A DNA stretch of 64,000 bases. It comes from DASRAJ01 sp035638255 (GTDB taxonomy: Bacteria; Bacteroidota; Bacteroidia; Chitinophagales; UBA10324). The stretch covers positions 34,773 to 98,772 of the forward strand of contig DASRAJ010000112.1 in assembly GCA_035638255.1 (NCBI GenBank), in the 5' to 3' direction. The notes beneath the pieces are model-generated. The model had not been told where the DNA came from. It saw nothing but the letters and a program-made list of their open reading frames with translations, and made no database searches. A program made the position numbers and the translations under genes. Position 1 is the stretch's first letter, and the number at the start of each line of letters is the position of its first letter. This document shows positions 50,942 to 60,192 of this stretch, in pieces.

Positions 50942-53131
50942 TCACTTAATCCAGTTAATCTCCCAATCTGCCGGTTGCTTAACAATGTTTATTCCCGTAT
51001 CAGATTTGTAGCGGTGAAGTTCAAAAGATGAATCTTCATCACCGAGTTTCAGATTGGTAATGGAAATATTATCAATGAACTCAGGAAGAAAAGGTTTTCT
51101 GAAAATTACTTTCTTATTCACGCCATCAATTTCAATATGAAGACATGCTTCAAGCATTTTGAAAACGGCTCCTACACTCCACGCCTGCGGTGAGCACGCA
51201 ACCGGGTAGGCCGTGGGGCCTTCACCCTTTCTTCTGTCGAACCCGCAAAACAGCTCCGGCAACCGCTGAAGTTCGATGAAAAGTGATGCATCAAACAATG
51301 CGGCAGTCAATTGAAGGGTTTCTTTTCTGAAACCATATTTAGAAAATCCCGAAGCAATGAGCGATACATCATGAGGCCACACCGATCCGTTGTGATAACT
51401 CATCGGGTTATACCGCACTTCCCTGGAACCCAATGTTCTAATACCCCATCCTGAAAAGAGCTCTTCACTCATCAGCGTATCTACCAGTGCCCGGGCTTTT
51501 GAGACATCAGCGATACCTGAAAACAATGCATGACCGGCATTGGATGATTTTACCCTGCATGGTTGCTTGCTGCCATCAAGTGCCATGGCGTAGGTTTTCA
51601 ATTCTTCATCCCAAAATTGTTCGTTGAACTGTTTCTTCAGTTGCATCGCTTCACGGCGAAGGGTTTCAGCCAATTCATTTTTGTTTAATGCAGCAGCGAG
51701 GTCGGCCGCTTTCAGTTTTGCATCATATACATATCCCTGCACTTCACACAAGGCAACCGGCGGCTCAGCCAATGTTCCATCCGCATGCATCATGCTGTCG
51801 AGAGAGTCTTTCCATCCCTGGTTGATCAACCCATTCACACTTTTGTGATGATAATCTAACAACCCATCATTATCAATGTCACCATATTTTTTGATCCACT
51901 CCAGCGCAGCTTCAATGTTGCCCCAGATTTTTTTTATGGTATGCAGGTCACCAGTTCGCTTGTAATACGTACCCGCCAACACGATGAAGAGCGGAGTTGC
52001 ATCTACTGAACCATAATATTCTTTAAAAGGAATTTCACCCAACTCTACCATTTCACCGCCGCGGAACTCATGAAAAATTTTCCCGGGTTCTGCATCGGAT
52101 GCCGCATTGATTTCCGTAGCCTGTGTTTTAGCAAGAAAGATCAAAGCATCGTGAGCTACTTCCGGTGCAATCCATAAAATCTGCAATGCGGTGATGATGC
52201 CATCTCTGCCGAATGGGGTGTTATACCACGGAACACCGGCATAGGGATAGAAACCATATTTTGTTTTTGCCAGAAGAGAAAGCAGGTCGGCACGCGAGCG
52301 ATTAATCCAGTGATTGAATTGCTCATTGGAAGTAAAGATGGCAGGAATAGCTTCCCTCATCTTTTTTCGCTCACTCTCCAGGCGCTGATGAGCATCAATG
52401 AAATCAACATGGTTCCCATTCTGTTCATTTCCGATGATAAAAAAAACCGAATACTCCAGTTCGAATGCTGAATGTGGTTCCATTGAAATAGCATATTCAG
52501 CAGTGAATTGATTCGGCCAGTGATCGGGATGGCGTGCTAATACAATTTCCGTTTCACGTAAAATCTTATCCAGCCCCGCGTACTTAATTGAAAGCCGATG
52601 CCCCGATGTGTGTTTGATCTCGAAAATTTCACCGCGCTTTTCTCTTTTGATTCCGCGTATTTCGAAAATGTCTTTGAAGTCCGCTTCAAAAGAGAGCGAG
52701 CAGGTGAAGTGCGCTTTCTGGTTTCCGTAGTTATAAAAGTGAATGCGCTCGTGGCATGCTCCGTTACGTACAAACTTGCTGCGCGCAATGTGTATCGTTC
52801 CTTTCGGAATTTTTTTGTCGGGTTCTTTTTCTGAAAGAGGAAAAGAATCATTGGTGAGATCAACAGAAAGGATTTCATTTTCTTCCTTAATGGCACTGCT
52901 GAGCATTAGCGGTCGCTCACCATTCAACCGGAATTCAAGCCCGCTGATGAAGCGTGTGCCTTCATGATAAATTCCCGGCGCTTCATCTCCGAACTGCCCT
53001 ATGTCACCCCAGCGGTCAAAGATGCCAAAGGTGTCAATGTGATTCAGCACTTTCACCTGCGTATCGGCATAGCTCGAATTGGCTGCGATATAAAATTTGT
53101 TTTCGAGTTGTATGATTGGGTTGTCAGCCAT
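50942..53131 (-). CDS. Amylo-alpha-1,6-glucosidase-like (glycogen debranching-type) glycosidase
   Basis: 729 residues. An N-terminal beta-sandwich domain (GDE_N_bis-like: FGIFDRWGDIG, IYHEGTRFISGLEFRLNGER) precedes an (alpha/alpha)6 catalytic domain with TPFGRDGIITALQ, SVDATPLFIVLAG, INQGWKDSLDSMMH, and NGSVWPHDVSLIA. No signal peptide, so cytosolic. The family hydrolyses alpha-1,6 or related glucosidic bonds; the true substrate in these stress clusters is not known. It forms a pair with the GT4 gene upstream. CATCTTTG (53136-53143, minus) is a -7 box right before the ATG. Confidence 0.88.
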   Translation of the reverse strand: MADNPIIQLENKFYIAANSSYADTQVKVLNHIDTFGIFDRWGDIGQFGDEAPGIYHEGTRFISGLEFRLNGERPLMLSSAIKEENEILSVDLTNDSFPLSEKEPDKKIPKGTIHIARSKFVRNGACHERIHFYNYGNQKAHFTCSLSFEADFKDIFEIRGIKREKRGEIFEIKHTSGHRLSIKYAGLDKILRETEIVLARHPDHWPNQFTAEYAISMEPHSAFELEYSVFFIIGNEQNGNHVDFIDAHQRLESERKKMREAIPAIFTSNEQFNHWINRSRADLLSLLAKTKYGFYPYAGVPWYNTPFGRDGIITALQILWIAPEVAHDALIFLAKTQATEINAASDAEPGKIFHEFRGGEMVELGEIPFKEYYGSVDATPLFIVLAGTYYKRTGDLHTIKKIWGNIEAALEWIKKYGDIDNDGLLDYHHKSVNGLINQGWKDSLDSMMHADGTLAEPPVALCEVQGYVYDAKLKAADLAAALNKNELAETLRREAMQLKKQFNEQFWDEELKTYAMALDGSKQPCRVKSSNAGHALFSGIADVSKARALVDTLMSEELFSGWGIRTLGSREVRYNPMSYHNGSVWPHDVSLIASGFSKYGFRKETLQLTAALFDASLFIELQRLPELFCGFDRRKGEGPTAYPVACSPQAWSVGAVFKMLEACLHIEIDGVNKKVIFRKPFLPEFIDNISITNLKLGDEDSSFELHRYKSDTGINIVKQPADWEINWIK

Positions 53132-53135
53132 GATT

Positions 53136-53143
53136 CAAAGATG
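53136..53143 (-). promoter_or_regulatory. Candidate -7 box of the debranching-type gene
   Basis: CATCTTTG on the minus strand matches TAnnTTTG at seven of eight positions, four bases before the ATG. Confidence 0.4.
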
Positions 53144-53190
53144 TGCAGGAATAATTACAATGATTAACAAAAGCAAGTGGGCGAAAATGA

Positions 53191-54312
53191 TTAAGCAACA
53201 TCATCCTGTTTAATTTCTTTTCGGGGCGAAGAACTGAAACTTTCGCTGTGATGGTCATGGATGCCCCGGTAATTTTTTTTAGAAGGGCTTTTATCAATCA
53301 TTGTTTCATAGAAGCGCAGGTAATTTTTTGCCATGATCTCAGCCGTGAAGCGAGCTTCAAAAACTCCGCGAATCTTTTTTCTGTTGAGCTGCTCAAGCTT
53401 TGAAACTGCTTCAAAAGCTCCATCTACAGTGGAAACTACAAAACCCGTAACCCCATCATCAATCACTTCCGGGACTGACCCGCTGCGAAAAGCAATCACA
53501 GGAGTTCCGGTTGCCATCGCCTCTATCATCACCAGTCCGAATGGTTCGGGCCAGTTGATCGGGAAAAGCAGCGCCAAAGCATTTCCCAGGAAATCCTGTT
53601 TCTCATGCTCACTGATCTCACCAATGTATTCTACGAGCGGGTTATCAAAGAGAGGAGCTATTTCCTTTTCATAAAACTCCTGATCGGCCTTGTCAATCTT
53701 CGCGGCAATCTTGATTTTTATTCCGGTGCGTTTTGCAATGTCAATTGATTTGTCAACTCCTTTTTCGGGAGAAACTCTTCCGAGAAATGCAAAATAATTT
53801 CCTTGCCCTTCTTGTAATTTCAAATCATCTATGGGCAAACCATGATATACGGTTCCAATCCAATTCACATTCTTTAATGGCAATCGTTGATTATTTGAAA
53901 TTGATATCAGGGGCATCTCGGCAAACTTTTTATAGAGAGGCTGCAATTCAGCAATATCAAGCCGCCCGTGCAATGTTGTGAGGTGAGGGTATTTTAAAAT
54001 TTGTGAGACCGGGAAATGAAGATAATCATTATGAAAGTGCAGCACATCAAATTCATGGGCATGCTCAATCACCTCCTGCAATTCCACTATGTGGGGAGCA
54101 AATGAATCCACTATGCCTTTGTTAAGACGTAGTGCCTGCCTGCAGACAGGAACTAAGCAGGCATTTGTTTCCGAATCTCCGGATGCAAACAATGTGACAT
54201 TGTGACCTTGACGCACCAACTCCTCTGTAAGATATGAAACCACTCTTTCTGTTCCGCCATACAACTGCGGTGGAACGGATTCATACAACGGAGCAATCTG
54301 TGCGATCTTCAT
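53191..54312 (-). CDS. GT4 glycosyltransferase
   Basis: 373 residues with a GT-B fold: N-terminal LYGGTERVVSYLTEEL and DVLHFHNDYLHFP, C-terminal FLGRVSPEKGVDKSI and the nucleotide-sugar motif EPFGLVMIEAMATGTPVIAF. This subgroup often occurs beside debranching-type glycosidases in stress clusters, so it may make a protective glycoside (inference); acceptor unknown. The C-terminal 30 residues are charged and disordered (HHSESFSSSPRKEIKQDD). Confidence 0.9.
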   Translation of the reverse strand: MKIAQIAPLYESVPPQLYGGTERVVSYLTEELVRQGHNVTLFASGDSETNACLVPVCRQALRLNKGIVDSFAPHIVELQEVIEHAHEFDVLHFHNDYLHFPVSQILKYPHLTTLHGRLDIAELQPLYKKFAEMPLISISNNQRLPLKNVNWIGTVYHGLPIDDLKLQEGQGNYFAFLGRVSPEKGVDKSIDIAKRTGIKIKIAAKIDKADQEFYEKEIAPLFDNPLVEYIGEISEHEKQDFLGNALALLFPINWPEPFGLVMIEAMATGTPVIAFRSGSVPEVIDDGVTGFVVSTVDGAFEAVSKLEQLNRKKIRGVFEARFTAEIMAKNYLRFYETMIDKSPSKKNYRGIHDHHSESFSSSPRKEIKQDDVA

Positions 54313-54603
54313 GCTTCAATTTTGTACGACGGCAACTCCGTCAGCGCTTAAAAACCCTGACGGTGGTTGAGTTGGTGAAGAATCGTGCCATGAAAAAGTT
54401 TTGCCGGTAAATTTTTTATCCATTTAATGAAATCCAACTGTGGAAACTTATGAGCAAATCCCTCTACATCATCTGCAAAGGCTATAGCGACAGAAAGAAA
54501 ATCAATACATAATTCCATTAGAATCTATTGAGCATGATTATAGTCTTAGAATATTTGGGTAGAGTCATGGCACGTCCACCCTAAACTCTGAAAAACTATA
54601 ATT
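54313..54603. other. Divergent promoter region, no gene
   Basis: Contains a ccgtcag/ctgacgg hairpin (about 54331-54353). TGGCACG near 54569 is a full -24 half-site of sigma-54 promoters, but the base pair expected at -12 (GC) is CT. Confidence 0.4.
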
Positions 54604-55158
54604 ATGGATCAAATAATCTCGCCGGAAATTTTCCAATTCATTCTTCCCCCCAAGGCTGAATTTCCGAACAATCCTTCGCTTCCGTTGCTGCTTTACAAAC
54701 AAGTGCTATTACCATTTGAAAAACATCCTGATCGAAAAGTGAAAAAGATTTTTAAGAAAAATGAATGGAAGAATAGCTGGACAGATGGTATTTATGATTA
54801 CCATCATTATCACAGCACCGTGCATGAAGTGCTTGGTATTTGCAAGGGCGAAGCACATATTATAGTGGGTGGCCCCGATGGAACAAAAATACATCTCCAG
54901 GAAGGTGATGTACTGATCATTCCGGCGGGGGTAGCACACAAATGCCTGAGCGCGAGTAAAGATTTTTCCTGCGTGGGTGCCTATCCTGACGGAATGGATT
55001 ATGATATGAAGCACGGAGGGCTGGATGAAATAACTTATGCGCTTCCGGAAATTACTAAGGTGCCTTTGCCGGAAAACGATCCGGTCTTTGGTAGTGACGG
55101 TCCCCTTAAAAATTACTGGAAAGAGTCGCAATCAGCAAAGAGTGCCGGCAGAACCTGA
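54604..55158 (+). CDS. Cupin-domain protein, YjlB-like
   Basis: 184 residues. Cupin metal motif pieces: YHHYHSTVHEVLGICKGEA (HxH...E) and LQEGDVLIIPAGVAHKCL (second box with H). The family (YjlB) has unknown substrate. Cytosolic. The NDPVFGSDGPLKNYW tail is typical. Confidence 0.88.
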   Translation: MDQIISPEIFQFILPPKAEFPNNPSLPLLLYKQVLLPFEKHPDRKVKKIFKKNEWKNSWTDGIYDYHHYHSTVHEVLGICKGEAHIIVGGPDGTKIHLQEGDVLIIPAGVAHKCLSASKDFSCVGAYPDGMDYDMKHGGLDEITYALPEITKVPLPENDPVFGSDGPLKNYWKESQSAKSAGRT

Positions 55159-55273
55159 TCTTTTTTTTTGCTACAGGAAGCGGAAAATTTCCTTCTAAAC
55201 CAAAGCGGATTGGTAACACATTTGTTACTGATGATGACCGCAAAACTTTATGAGGATGCATCGTAAAATTAAG

Positions 55274-55759
55274 ATGAGCAAAAAGGTACTGCCACCCATT
55301 CTGGTTATTTTTCCTGTTGTTTTTTACGTAGCAACATTTGTTTGTTATCTCGTCTTCATTTTATCATACGATTCATTTTGGTTTAAGACCGCCTATGTTG
55401 CGAATGCTGCCGGAGTATTAATGGCGCTCATCAGTGCTTTGCCGGGATTTATCGATTGGTCGTTAGGAATTCCTGATGATGCAGAAGTGAAATCCATTGG
55501 ACTGAAGCACATGCTCTGCGACACAATAGCTTTATTATTCTTTGTGGTGAATCTATACAACAACAGCGGACAGTGGAATACTTTGCAACCTGCCATCAGC
55601 AATGCAGTTTTTCTTTCAGCAGCCGGATTTCTTTGTACACTTGTTGCAGGTTTATTGGGCTCGAACCTGGTACATCATTCTCGAATTGGAATTGATCCAT
55701 TGACCCCCGAAGAAATTGAAGACGCGACACACATTAGTGAACAATCAATTTCCCATTGA
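55274..55759 (+). CDS. DUF2231 membrane protein
   Basis: 161 residues, four membrane segments, with LPPILVIFPVVFY at the start, SALPGFIDW, LKHMLCDTIALLFF and GSNLVHHSRIG, matching DUF2231; the conserved His residues suggest heme or metal binding (inference). ATG 55274 fits; an earlier ATG at 55250 adds a basic stretch. Confidence 0.85.
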   Translation: MSKKVLPPILVIFPVVFYVATFVCYLVFILSYDSFWFKTAYVANAAGVLMALISALPGFIDWSLGIPDDAEVKSIGLKHMLCDTIALLFFVVNLYNNSGQWNTLQPAISNAVFLSAAGFLCTLVAGLLGSNLVHHSRIGIDPLTPEEIEDATHISEQSISH

Positions 55760-55854
55760 CTATTTCTTCCGGCCAAAATACCTTAATCGGGAAATCAAAA
55801 TGAATTCCCGCTAAAGCTCCCGGGATTTGCTATTTGAATGTTGATTGCGTGGCA

Positions 55855-56418
55855 TTACAAAGGAGTTTCTTCCAAACCTTCGTGACGGTCACCACCGATA
55901 CTGAAGGGATTATTCTCTTCATCTTCTTCACCTACTGCTTCATCCGCATCATCGAGTTCACTTCCCGGGACATCGAGATCGGCACCACTCATGTCAACGG
56001 GCGTCACTCGATTTCTTAACTGATCATCGTCACCGCCGTCAGCATTTAAATTATCAGAATCAAGAAGCATGATTTCTTCCGGTGTCACATCGGCTTCTGA
56101 TGCCGGCTTGCTTTCCTCATCTTCCTCCAACAAAGATTTCTCAACCGGCTTCTCATTCAGGATTTTATCTTCAGGAAGTAATTGAGGATTATTTTTCTCC
56201 GGCTGAGTTACTTCTTCCTCAACCAAAGGAAGCTTCTCTTCTCTGTTATTGAAGATATCTTCAGTCGCCGGATAGTGTGGGTAGCCCGGAAAATCCTTAT
56301 TGCTTTCTTTTTGTGAACGATTGTTCCCTGAATCGTCATTCCCACCCGAAGTTTTTTCTTCCGAACTTCTCTTTGAATTTTCCTCTGTGGAAACCGGCTT
56401 GCGCGTTTTGTTTTTCAT
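55855..56418 (-). CDS. Acidic disordered protein with conserved tail
   Basis: 187 residues, very rich in E, D, S, N and K. A conserved-looking DFPGYPHYPATEDIFN and the tail VDMSGADLDVPGSELDDADE, EEDEENNPFSIGGDRHE, recur in Bacteroidota stress clusters as I recall. No domain assigned; likely an intrinsically disordered protective or binding protein. Confidence 0.7.
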   Translation of the reverse strand: MKNKTRKPVSTEENSKRSSEEKTSGGNDDSGNNRSQKESNKDFPGYPHYPATEDIFNNREEKLPLVEEEVTQPEKNNPQLLPEDKILNEKPVEKSLLEEDEESKPASEADVTPEEIMLLDSDNLNADGGDDDQLRNRVTPVDMSGADLDVPGSELDDADEAVGEEDEENNPFSIGGDRHEGLEETPL

Positions 56419-56570
56419 ACCAAATGATTTTCACTATTAGCGGAAAAAGCTGTGCCGACATCGCACAAAAAATTATCATTAAGTTTTTGCTGATCTTTCT
56501 GATTGAAATGAACAGAAAAATTATTTCACATGGCACACGTGTTGGAATTCATTTCTTAAAATCCTAACCT

Positions 56571-56801
56571 ATGGCTAAATACGGAAAGAAAAGTCAGGAC
56601 AAAGTTGAAAAAGCCATGCACGAAATGAAGCGTGGCGAATTGAAAAGTGGCAAAAGCGGCAAGACCGTAAAGAGTCGCAAGCAGGCAATTGCGATCGGAT
56701 TGTCCGAGGCACGCAAAGCAGGAGGAAAAGTTCCGAAGAAGAAATCTTCATCCCGAAAATCTTCGGGAAAGAAATCTTCTTCGCACAGTAAAAAATCGTG
56801 A
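56571..56801 (+). CDS. DUF6496 lysine-rich small protein
   Basis: 76 residues: MAKYGKKSQDKVEKAMHEMK then a K/S-rich tail (KKKSSSRKSSGKKSSSHS). The first half fits DUF6496 (KSGKTVKSRKQAIAIGLSEAR). The basic tail suggests nucleic-acid or polyanion binding. TGGCACACGTGTTGGA lies about 40 bases before the start and resembles a sigma-54 promoter (TGGCAC-N5-TTGC) with one wrong base in the -12 half. Confidence 0.85.
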   Translation: MAKYGKKSQDKVEKAMHEMKRGELKSGKSGKTVKSRKQAIAIGLSEARKAGGKVPKKKSSSRKSSGKKSSSHSKKS

Positions 56802-56816
56802 GTGTTGTTACAGACC

Positions 56817-56886
56817 GAAGAAGATTCCTGAATGACAGCTAACTTAGTGATCAGAAACAAACCGTCATTCAGCAGGAAACTTCTTC
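56817..56886. repeat. Inverted repeat between convergent genes
   Basis: Arms 56817-56836 and 56864-56886 (gaagaagattcctgaatgac and its inverted copy with a three-base indel) may act as a two-way terminator. Confidence 0.65.
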
Positions 56887-56913
56887 AATGTTGGCGCGGA
56901 GGATCGTACTTGT

Positions 56914-57405
56914 TTATTCCTTTTTCTTCACGATGCTGATCTCGCCATTCCGCTCCATATATGCTTCTTCTACTCCATCAAGCGAATTCACATTGCCTTC
57001 CATTCTTACGCTTTCCATTAAATCCTTTTCACTCACAGCAGCTTTTTTCATTTCGTGCCACTGAATAATTCCCTTCTTATACAGCGGCTCGCTACTGCCT
57101 TTCACAATTTTCCCCAGCCAATCCTGTGTAACTGTGATCCTTGCAATGATACGGTGAAGAGCTACCATCACAAATCCGGCAGCTACCGTAGAGAAAAAGG
57201 GTGATGCGCCGATTACACCACGACTCAGCACAGCTCCGAGCATAAATCCAATGATAATGTCGAAGGCCGAATTTTTTCCAAAGGTGCGCTTACCGGCAAT
57301 GCGGATAAGTGCCAGCGCAATGAAGAACATTACAAATGCACGACAACCCATTTGCAGTGGTGTGAGTTGCTCGCCATGTCCCCAGAGTAATTCCATTGCA
57401 TTCAT
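56914..57405 (-). CDS. DUF421/YetF-like membrane protein
   Basis: 163 residues: three membrane segments (FVMFFIALALIRIAGKRTFG, FDIIIGFMLGAVLSRGVIG) and a C-terminal soluble DUF421 part (KIVKGSSEPLYKKG, DLMESVRMEGN). Role unknown. Its ATG overlaps the end of ppa by four bases, so the two are coupled. Confidence 0.88.
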   Translation of the reverse strand: MNAMELLWGHGEQLTPLQMGCRAFVMFFIALALIRIAGKRTFGKNSAFDIIIGFMLGAVLSRGVIGASPFFSTVAAGFVMVALHRIIARITVTQDWLGKIVKGSSEPLYKKGIIQWHEMKKAAVSEKDLMESVRMEGNVNSLDGVEEAYMERNGEISIVKKKE

Positions 57406-57917
57406 CGCCGGGCTTCCTTGATAATTTTTATTGCTGCTTTTGGACCGCCCACACCGAGGGGCTTGAATTCAACTCCGCGTTGTGCATGGTACGAGACAAA
57501 AAAGCTTTCAATTTCTTTAACCACGTTCTCATGGAGATCTTGTAGCGTACGGAGATCATTTTCGATCTCTTCATCCTCCGGTACCCCAATGATGCGATCA
57601 TTGCGAACAGGTTTCCCATTCTCTGTTTGTGTTGCTTCAATCACTCCGAGAACGCGCGCCCGGAGAAAGCAACCCGTAAAAGAAGCTTCATCCATGATCA
57701 CGATGATATCGAGGGGATCACCATCACCTGCAAGTGTGCGTGGAATGAATCCGAAGTTGAAAGGAAACACTGCCCCAACAGGAAGAATTTTATTCAATTC
57801 GAAAATCTGTGTGTTAGGATTGAGAGCGTATTTGTTCCGGCTTCCTTTGGGCGTTTCAATGATGACATTGACAGTGGTATCCTTTACAGCAAATGTTTTT
57901 ATTTTTCCGTAGTTCAT
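57402..57917 (-). CDS. ppa: Inorganic pyrophosphatase
   Basis: 171 residues, class A soluble type. NKYALNP, FPFNFGFIPRT, and the catalytic GDGDPLDIIVI with the three Asp. Splits PPi and drives biosynthesis. In operon with the DUF421 gene. Whether this is the main cellular enzyme or an extra copy cannot be told here. Confidence 0.93.
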   Translation of the reverse strand: MNYGKIKTFAVKDTTVNVIIETPKGSRNKYALNPNTQIFELNKILPVGAVFPFNFGFIPRTLAGDGDPLDIIVIMDEASFTGCFLRARVLGVIEATQTENGKPVRNDRIIGVPEDEEIENDLRTLQDLHENVVKEIESFFVSYHAQRGVEFKPLGVGGPKAAIKIIKEARR

Positions 57918-57952
57918 GGGACTGGGTTTTCAAACATCATACCGTGGAAAGT

Positions 57953-58033
57953 AGTTGGGAGTTGGCAGTTGGCAAAAAAACAATGGGCAGTAAGCAATAG
58001 GCAGAATGCAATGAGCAATAAGCAATAGGCAAA
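57953..58033. repeat. Word repeats (gcaataggcag type)
   Basis: Tandem-like words gttgggagttggcag, gcagtaagcaataggcag, aatgagcaataagcaataggc. The 10-mer caataggcag here (57995-58004) also occurs inside the SurA-like gene (17413-17422). Confidence 0.8.
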
Positions 58034-58038
58034 ATATT

Positions 58039-59294
58039 TTAAGTGTTATTGAGACGATCAAAAGTGAAGATGTGTTGATCGGGATTTTTCTTACCCATGA
58101 TCATATCGCGAATGATGTTTGCAGTTACCTGGCTGAATGTAATTCCGTTGCCTCCGAAGCCGAGGGCAAAAAATACATTCGGCATTTTTTTATAGATGCC
58201 GATATAGGGCAATCCATCCCGCGTTTCCGCAAAGGTTCCTGCCCATGCAAACTCAGTAGCAAAAGCCAGGTGCGGAAATAATTTGCGAAATGCCTTTTCA
58301 AGTTGTTGCTGCTTGCGGTGAATAAGTGCATCACGTTTGCCTGCACTCGAAAACATTTCATCCTTGCCACCGATGATGACCCGGTGATCGGGAGTAGTAC
58401 GAAGGTAGAGGTATGGATGAGAAGTTTCCCAAATGAGACATTCATCTCTCCACAAATATTGCTGTGGAAATGGTTCGCTGATGATGGCATACGTGCTGTG
58501 CAGTTGCGCAATGGTTTTATCAATCCAGCGGACCGCCTCGTATCCTGTTGCCATTACTGCATGGCGTGCCTTCAGGTTTAAATTTCTGGATGTCACTAAT
58601 TCGACAGACCGGGAATGAGTGATGATATCATTGATTTCAGTTTTATCAAAGACGGCAGCACCGTGATCAGCACACCATTTTATTAACTTTTGCGTGAACA
58701 GATATGCATCATGTTGCGCTGCCTGTGATGAATACAAAGCGGCGCATGCCTCAAAGCCGAATTGATCTCTTACTTCGTCCTGATTGTACAGCCTCACTTC
58801 TATTCCTGCCTGCATTCTTGCATCACATTCTTGCTGCAAGGCATCAGCATCCTTTTTCACCGGCGCGAATTGCAAACTTTTTCTTCGCTCAAAATTTTTT
58901 TGTAAACCGATGGCGCCGTGAATCATTTCTAATTCATCAATAGCATCATGACATAGCCAATAGCTCCGCTCTGCTTTTTCCCTTCCGATTTTTTTGCGAG
59001 TTCATGGAGCGGCGTATCAATTTCATATTGGAGCAATGAAGTGCTGGCACAAGTGCTTTCAGTTCCAACATGATCTTTACTGATGATCGCGACCTTACAA
59101 CCTTCTTTCACTAATGCATACGCAACCAACGCCCCGCTGATGCCCGCACCAATCACGGCGACATCCGTATTTAAATTTTCCTTCAGTGCACTGTAAGTAT
59201 GAAGCAGCGATGTATGATACAACCAATATGGATTTGATGAGCGGAGGTTCATATTGTTTGCTTCAATTACTTTATTTCCCATTACGTAGAACAT
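58039..59294 (-). pseudogene. FAD-dependent amine/glycine oxidase-like gene with a frameshift
   Basis: Two frames together make one DAO-family protein of about 415 residues. The first (58929-59294) has the FAD-binding VAVIGAGISGALVAYALV and ends off-frame; the second (58039-58926) has ATGYEAVRWID, VIIGGKDEMF and FALGFGGNGITFS. Reading on by -1 at the seven-A run (T run 58989-58995 on the plus strand) gives KKIGREKAERSYWLCHDAID joined exactly to EMIHGAIGLQ. The gene is therefore shifted once: a disabling mutation, a sequence error at a homopolymer, or slippage. It probably oxidises an amine or amino acid when intact. Confidence 0.85.
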
Positions 59295-59377
59295 CTTTCA
59301 CAGCCTGTGGCAGATATTTCTACAAACAGAAATTTTTTTTCACCCTCCTTTTGGGCAATTCACAATCAATTGAAGAA

Positions 59378-59413
59378 GAAAAAAAAGGAAAGGAGTGCAT
59401 TGCTACACTCCTT
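59378..59413 (-). terminator. Rho-independent terminator of the DUF2383 gene
   Basis: On the minus strand AAGGAGTG/CACTCCTT arms (59390-59397 and 59406-59413) with an eight-base loop are followed by a U-run (A-run 59378-59386). Confidence 0.85.
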
Positions 59414-59437
59414 CGTTACACAAAACTGTAACATCTC

Positions 59438-59893
59438 TTACGCCGTCACTGAATCGCGCATCGATTTGATCTGATCATGTGCTTCACGGATTTGAAGGCG
59501 CTGCTGATGCAACAACTCACGCAGATCGGCCGCCATTACCACGTCGGCCTTAAGTGCATCATCATAAGCTTCAAGGGCCGCATCTTCTCCAAATTCACAC
59601 GAAGCGATTATTGCATGGCGATCACGCCCGGTCAATGCCTTTTTAATTTCCATCCACGCTCTATAAACTTTTCCCTGTTGCGTGGTGTCTTCTGCAGGTT
59701 CTCCGCCGAGTCTGATCGCGTAGGCAATCAGTTCATCCCGGAACTTCATACTATCAGCAGAAAATTTTGCAAAAATATTTTTCAATTGAGCATCATCCGT
59801 TTCACGGGCTGCTAATTTGTAACCTTCTACGCGGTCTTTATTGATGCGGATCACATGGTTCACCGTATCAATGAGTTTTTTGTTTTCGTCCAT
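59438..59893 (-). CDS. DUF2383/PA2169-family four-helix protein
   Basis: 151 residues: LIDTVNHVIRINKDRVEGYKLAA, LKNIFAKFSADSMKFRDEL, YAIRLGGEPAED, GEDAALEAYDDAL; this is the ferritin-like PA2169 family (DUF2383). It is often found with stress or DNA-protection genes. The tail is helical. ATG 59893 is used; the longer frame starts at 59923. Confidence 0.88.
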   Translation of the reverse strand: MDENKKLIDTVNHVIRINKDRVEGYKLAARETDDAQLKNIFAKFSADSMKFRDELIAYAIRLGGEPAEDTTQQGKVYRAWMEIKKALTGRDRHAIIASCEFGEDAALEAYDDALKADVVMAADLRELLHQQRLQIREAHDQIKSMRDSVTA

Positions 59894-59957
59894 AAAAATT
59901 TGTTTTCGCAAATCATACAACAACTATTCCACGGGGAAAAAATGGGAATTGGGGAAT

Positions 59958-60155
59958 TAGGTTATTGGTTTATTGGTGAGTAGTGAATGGTATACTCTAA
60001 ATTTCCCAATTCCCCAATTCCCCCAATATCCAAATTTCCCAGTCCTCTATTTTTATGGAATAGGTTATTGGTTAATTGGTGAGTCGTGAATGTTAAAATC
60101 CGAATTTCCCAATTCCCCAATTCCTCAATATCCTAATTTCCTATCTTTATGGGTA
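59958..60155. repeat. 103-base tandem duplication before ku
   Basis: Two units starting at 59958 and 60061 (both taggttattggttt/aattggtgag...tttcccaattccccaa). The first also pairs with an inverted copy at 59944-59958. The words ttattggt, gtgaatg and aattcccc occur widely in this type of repeat. Confidence 0.75.
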
Positions 60156-60192
60156 TAATTTTTTCAGAATCATTTAACTAAAACTCAAACAC

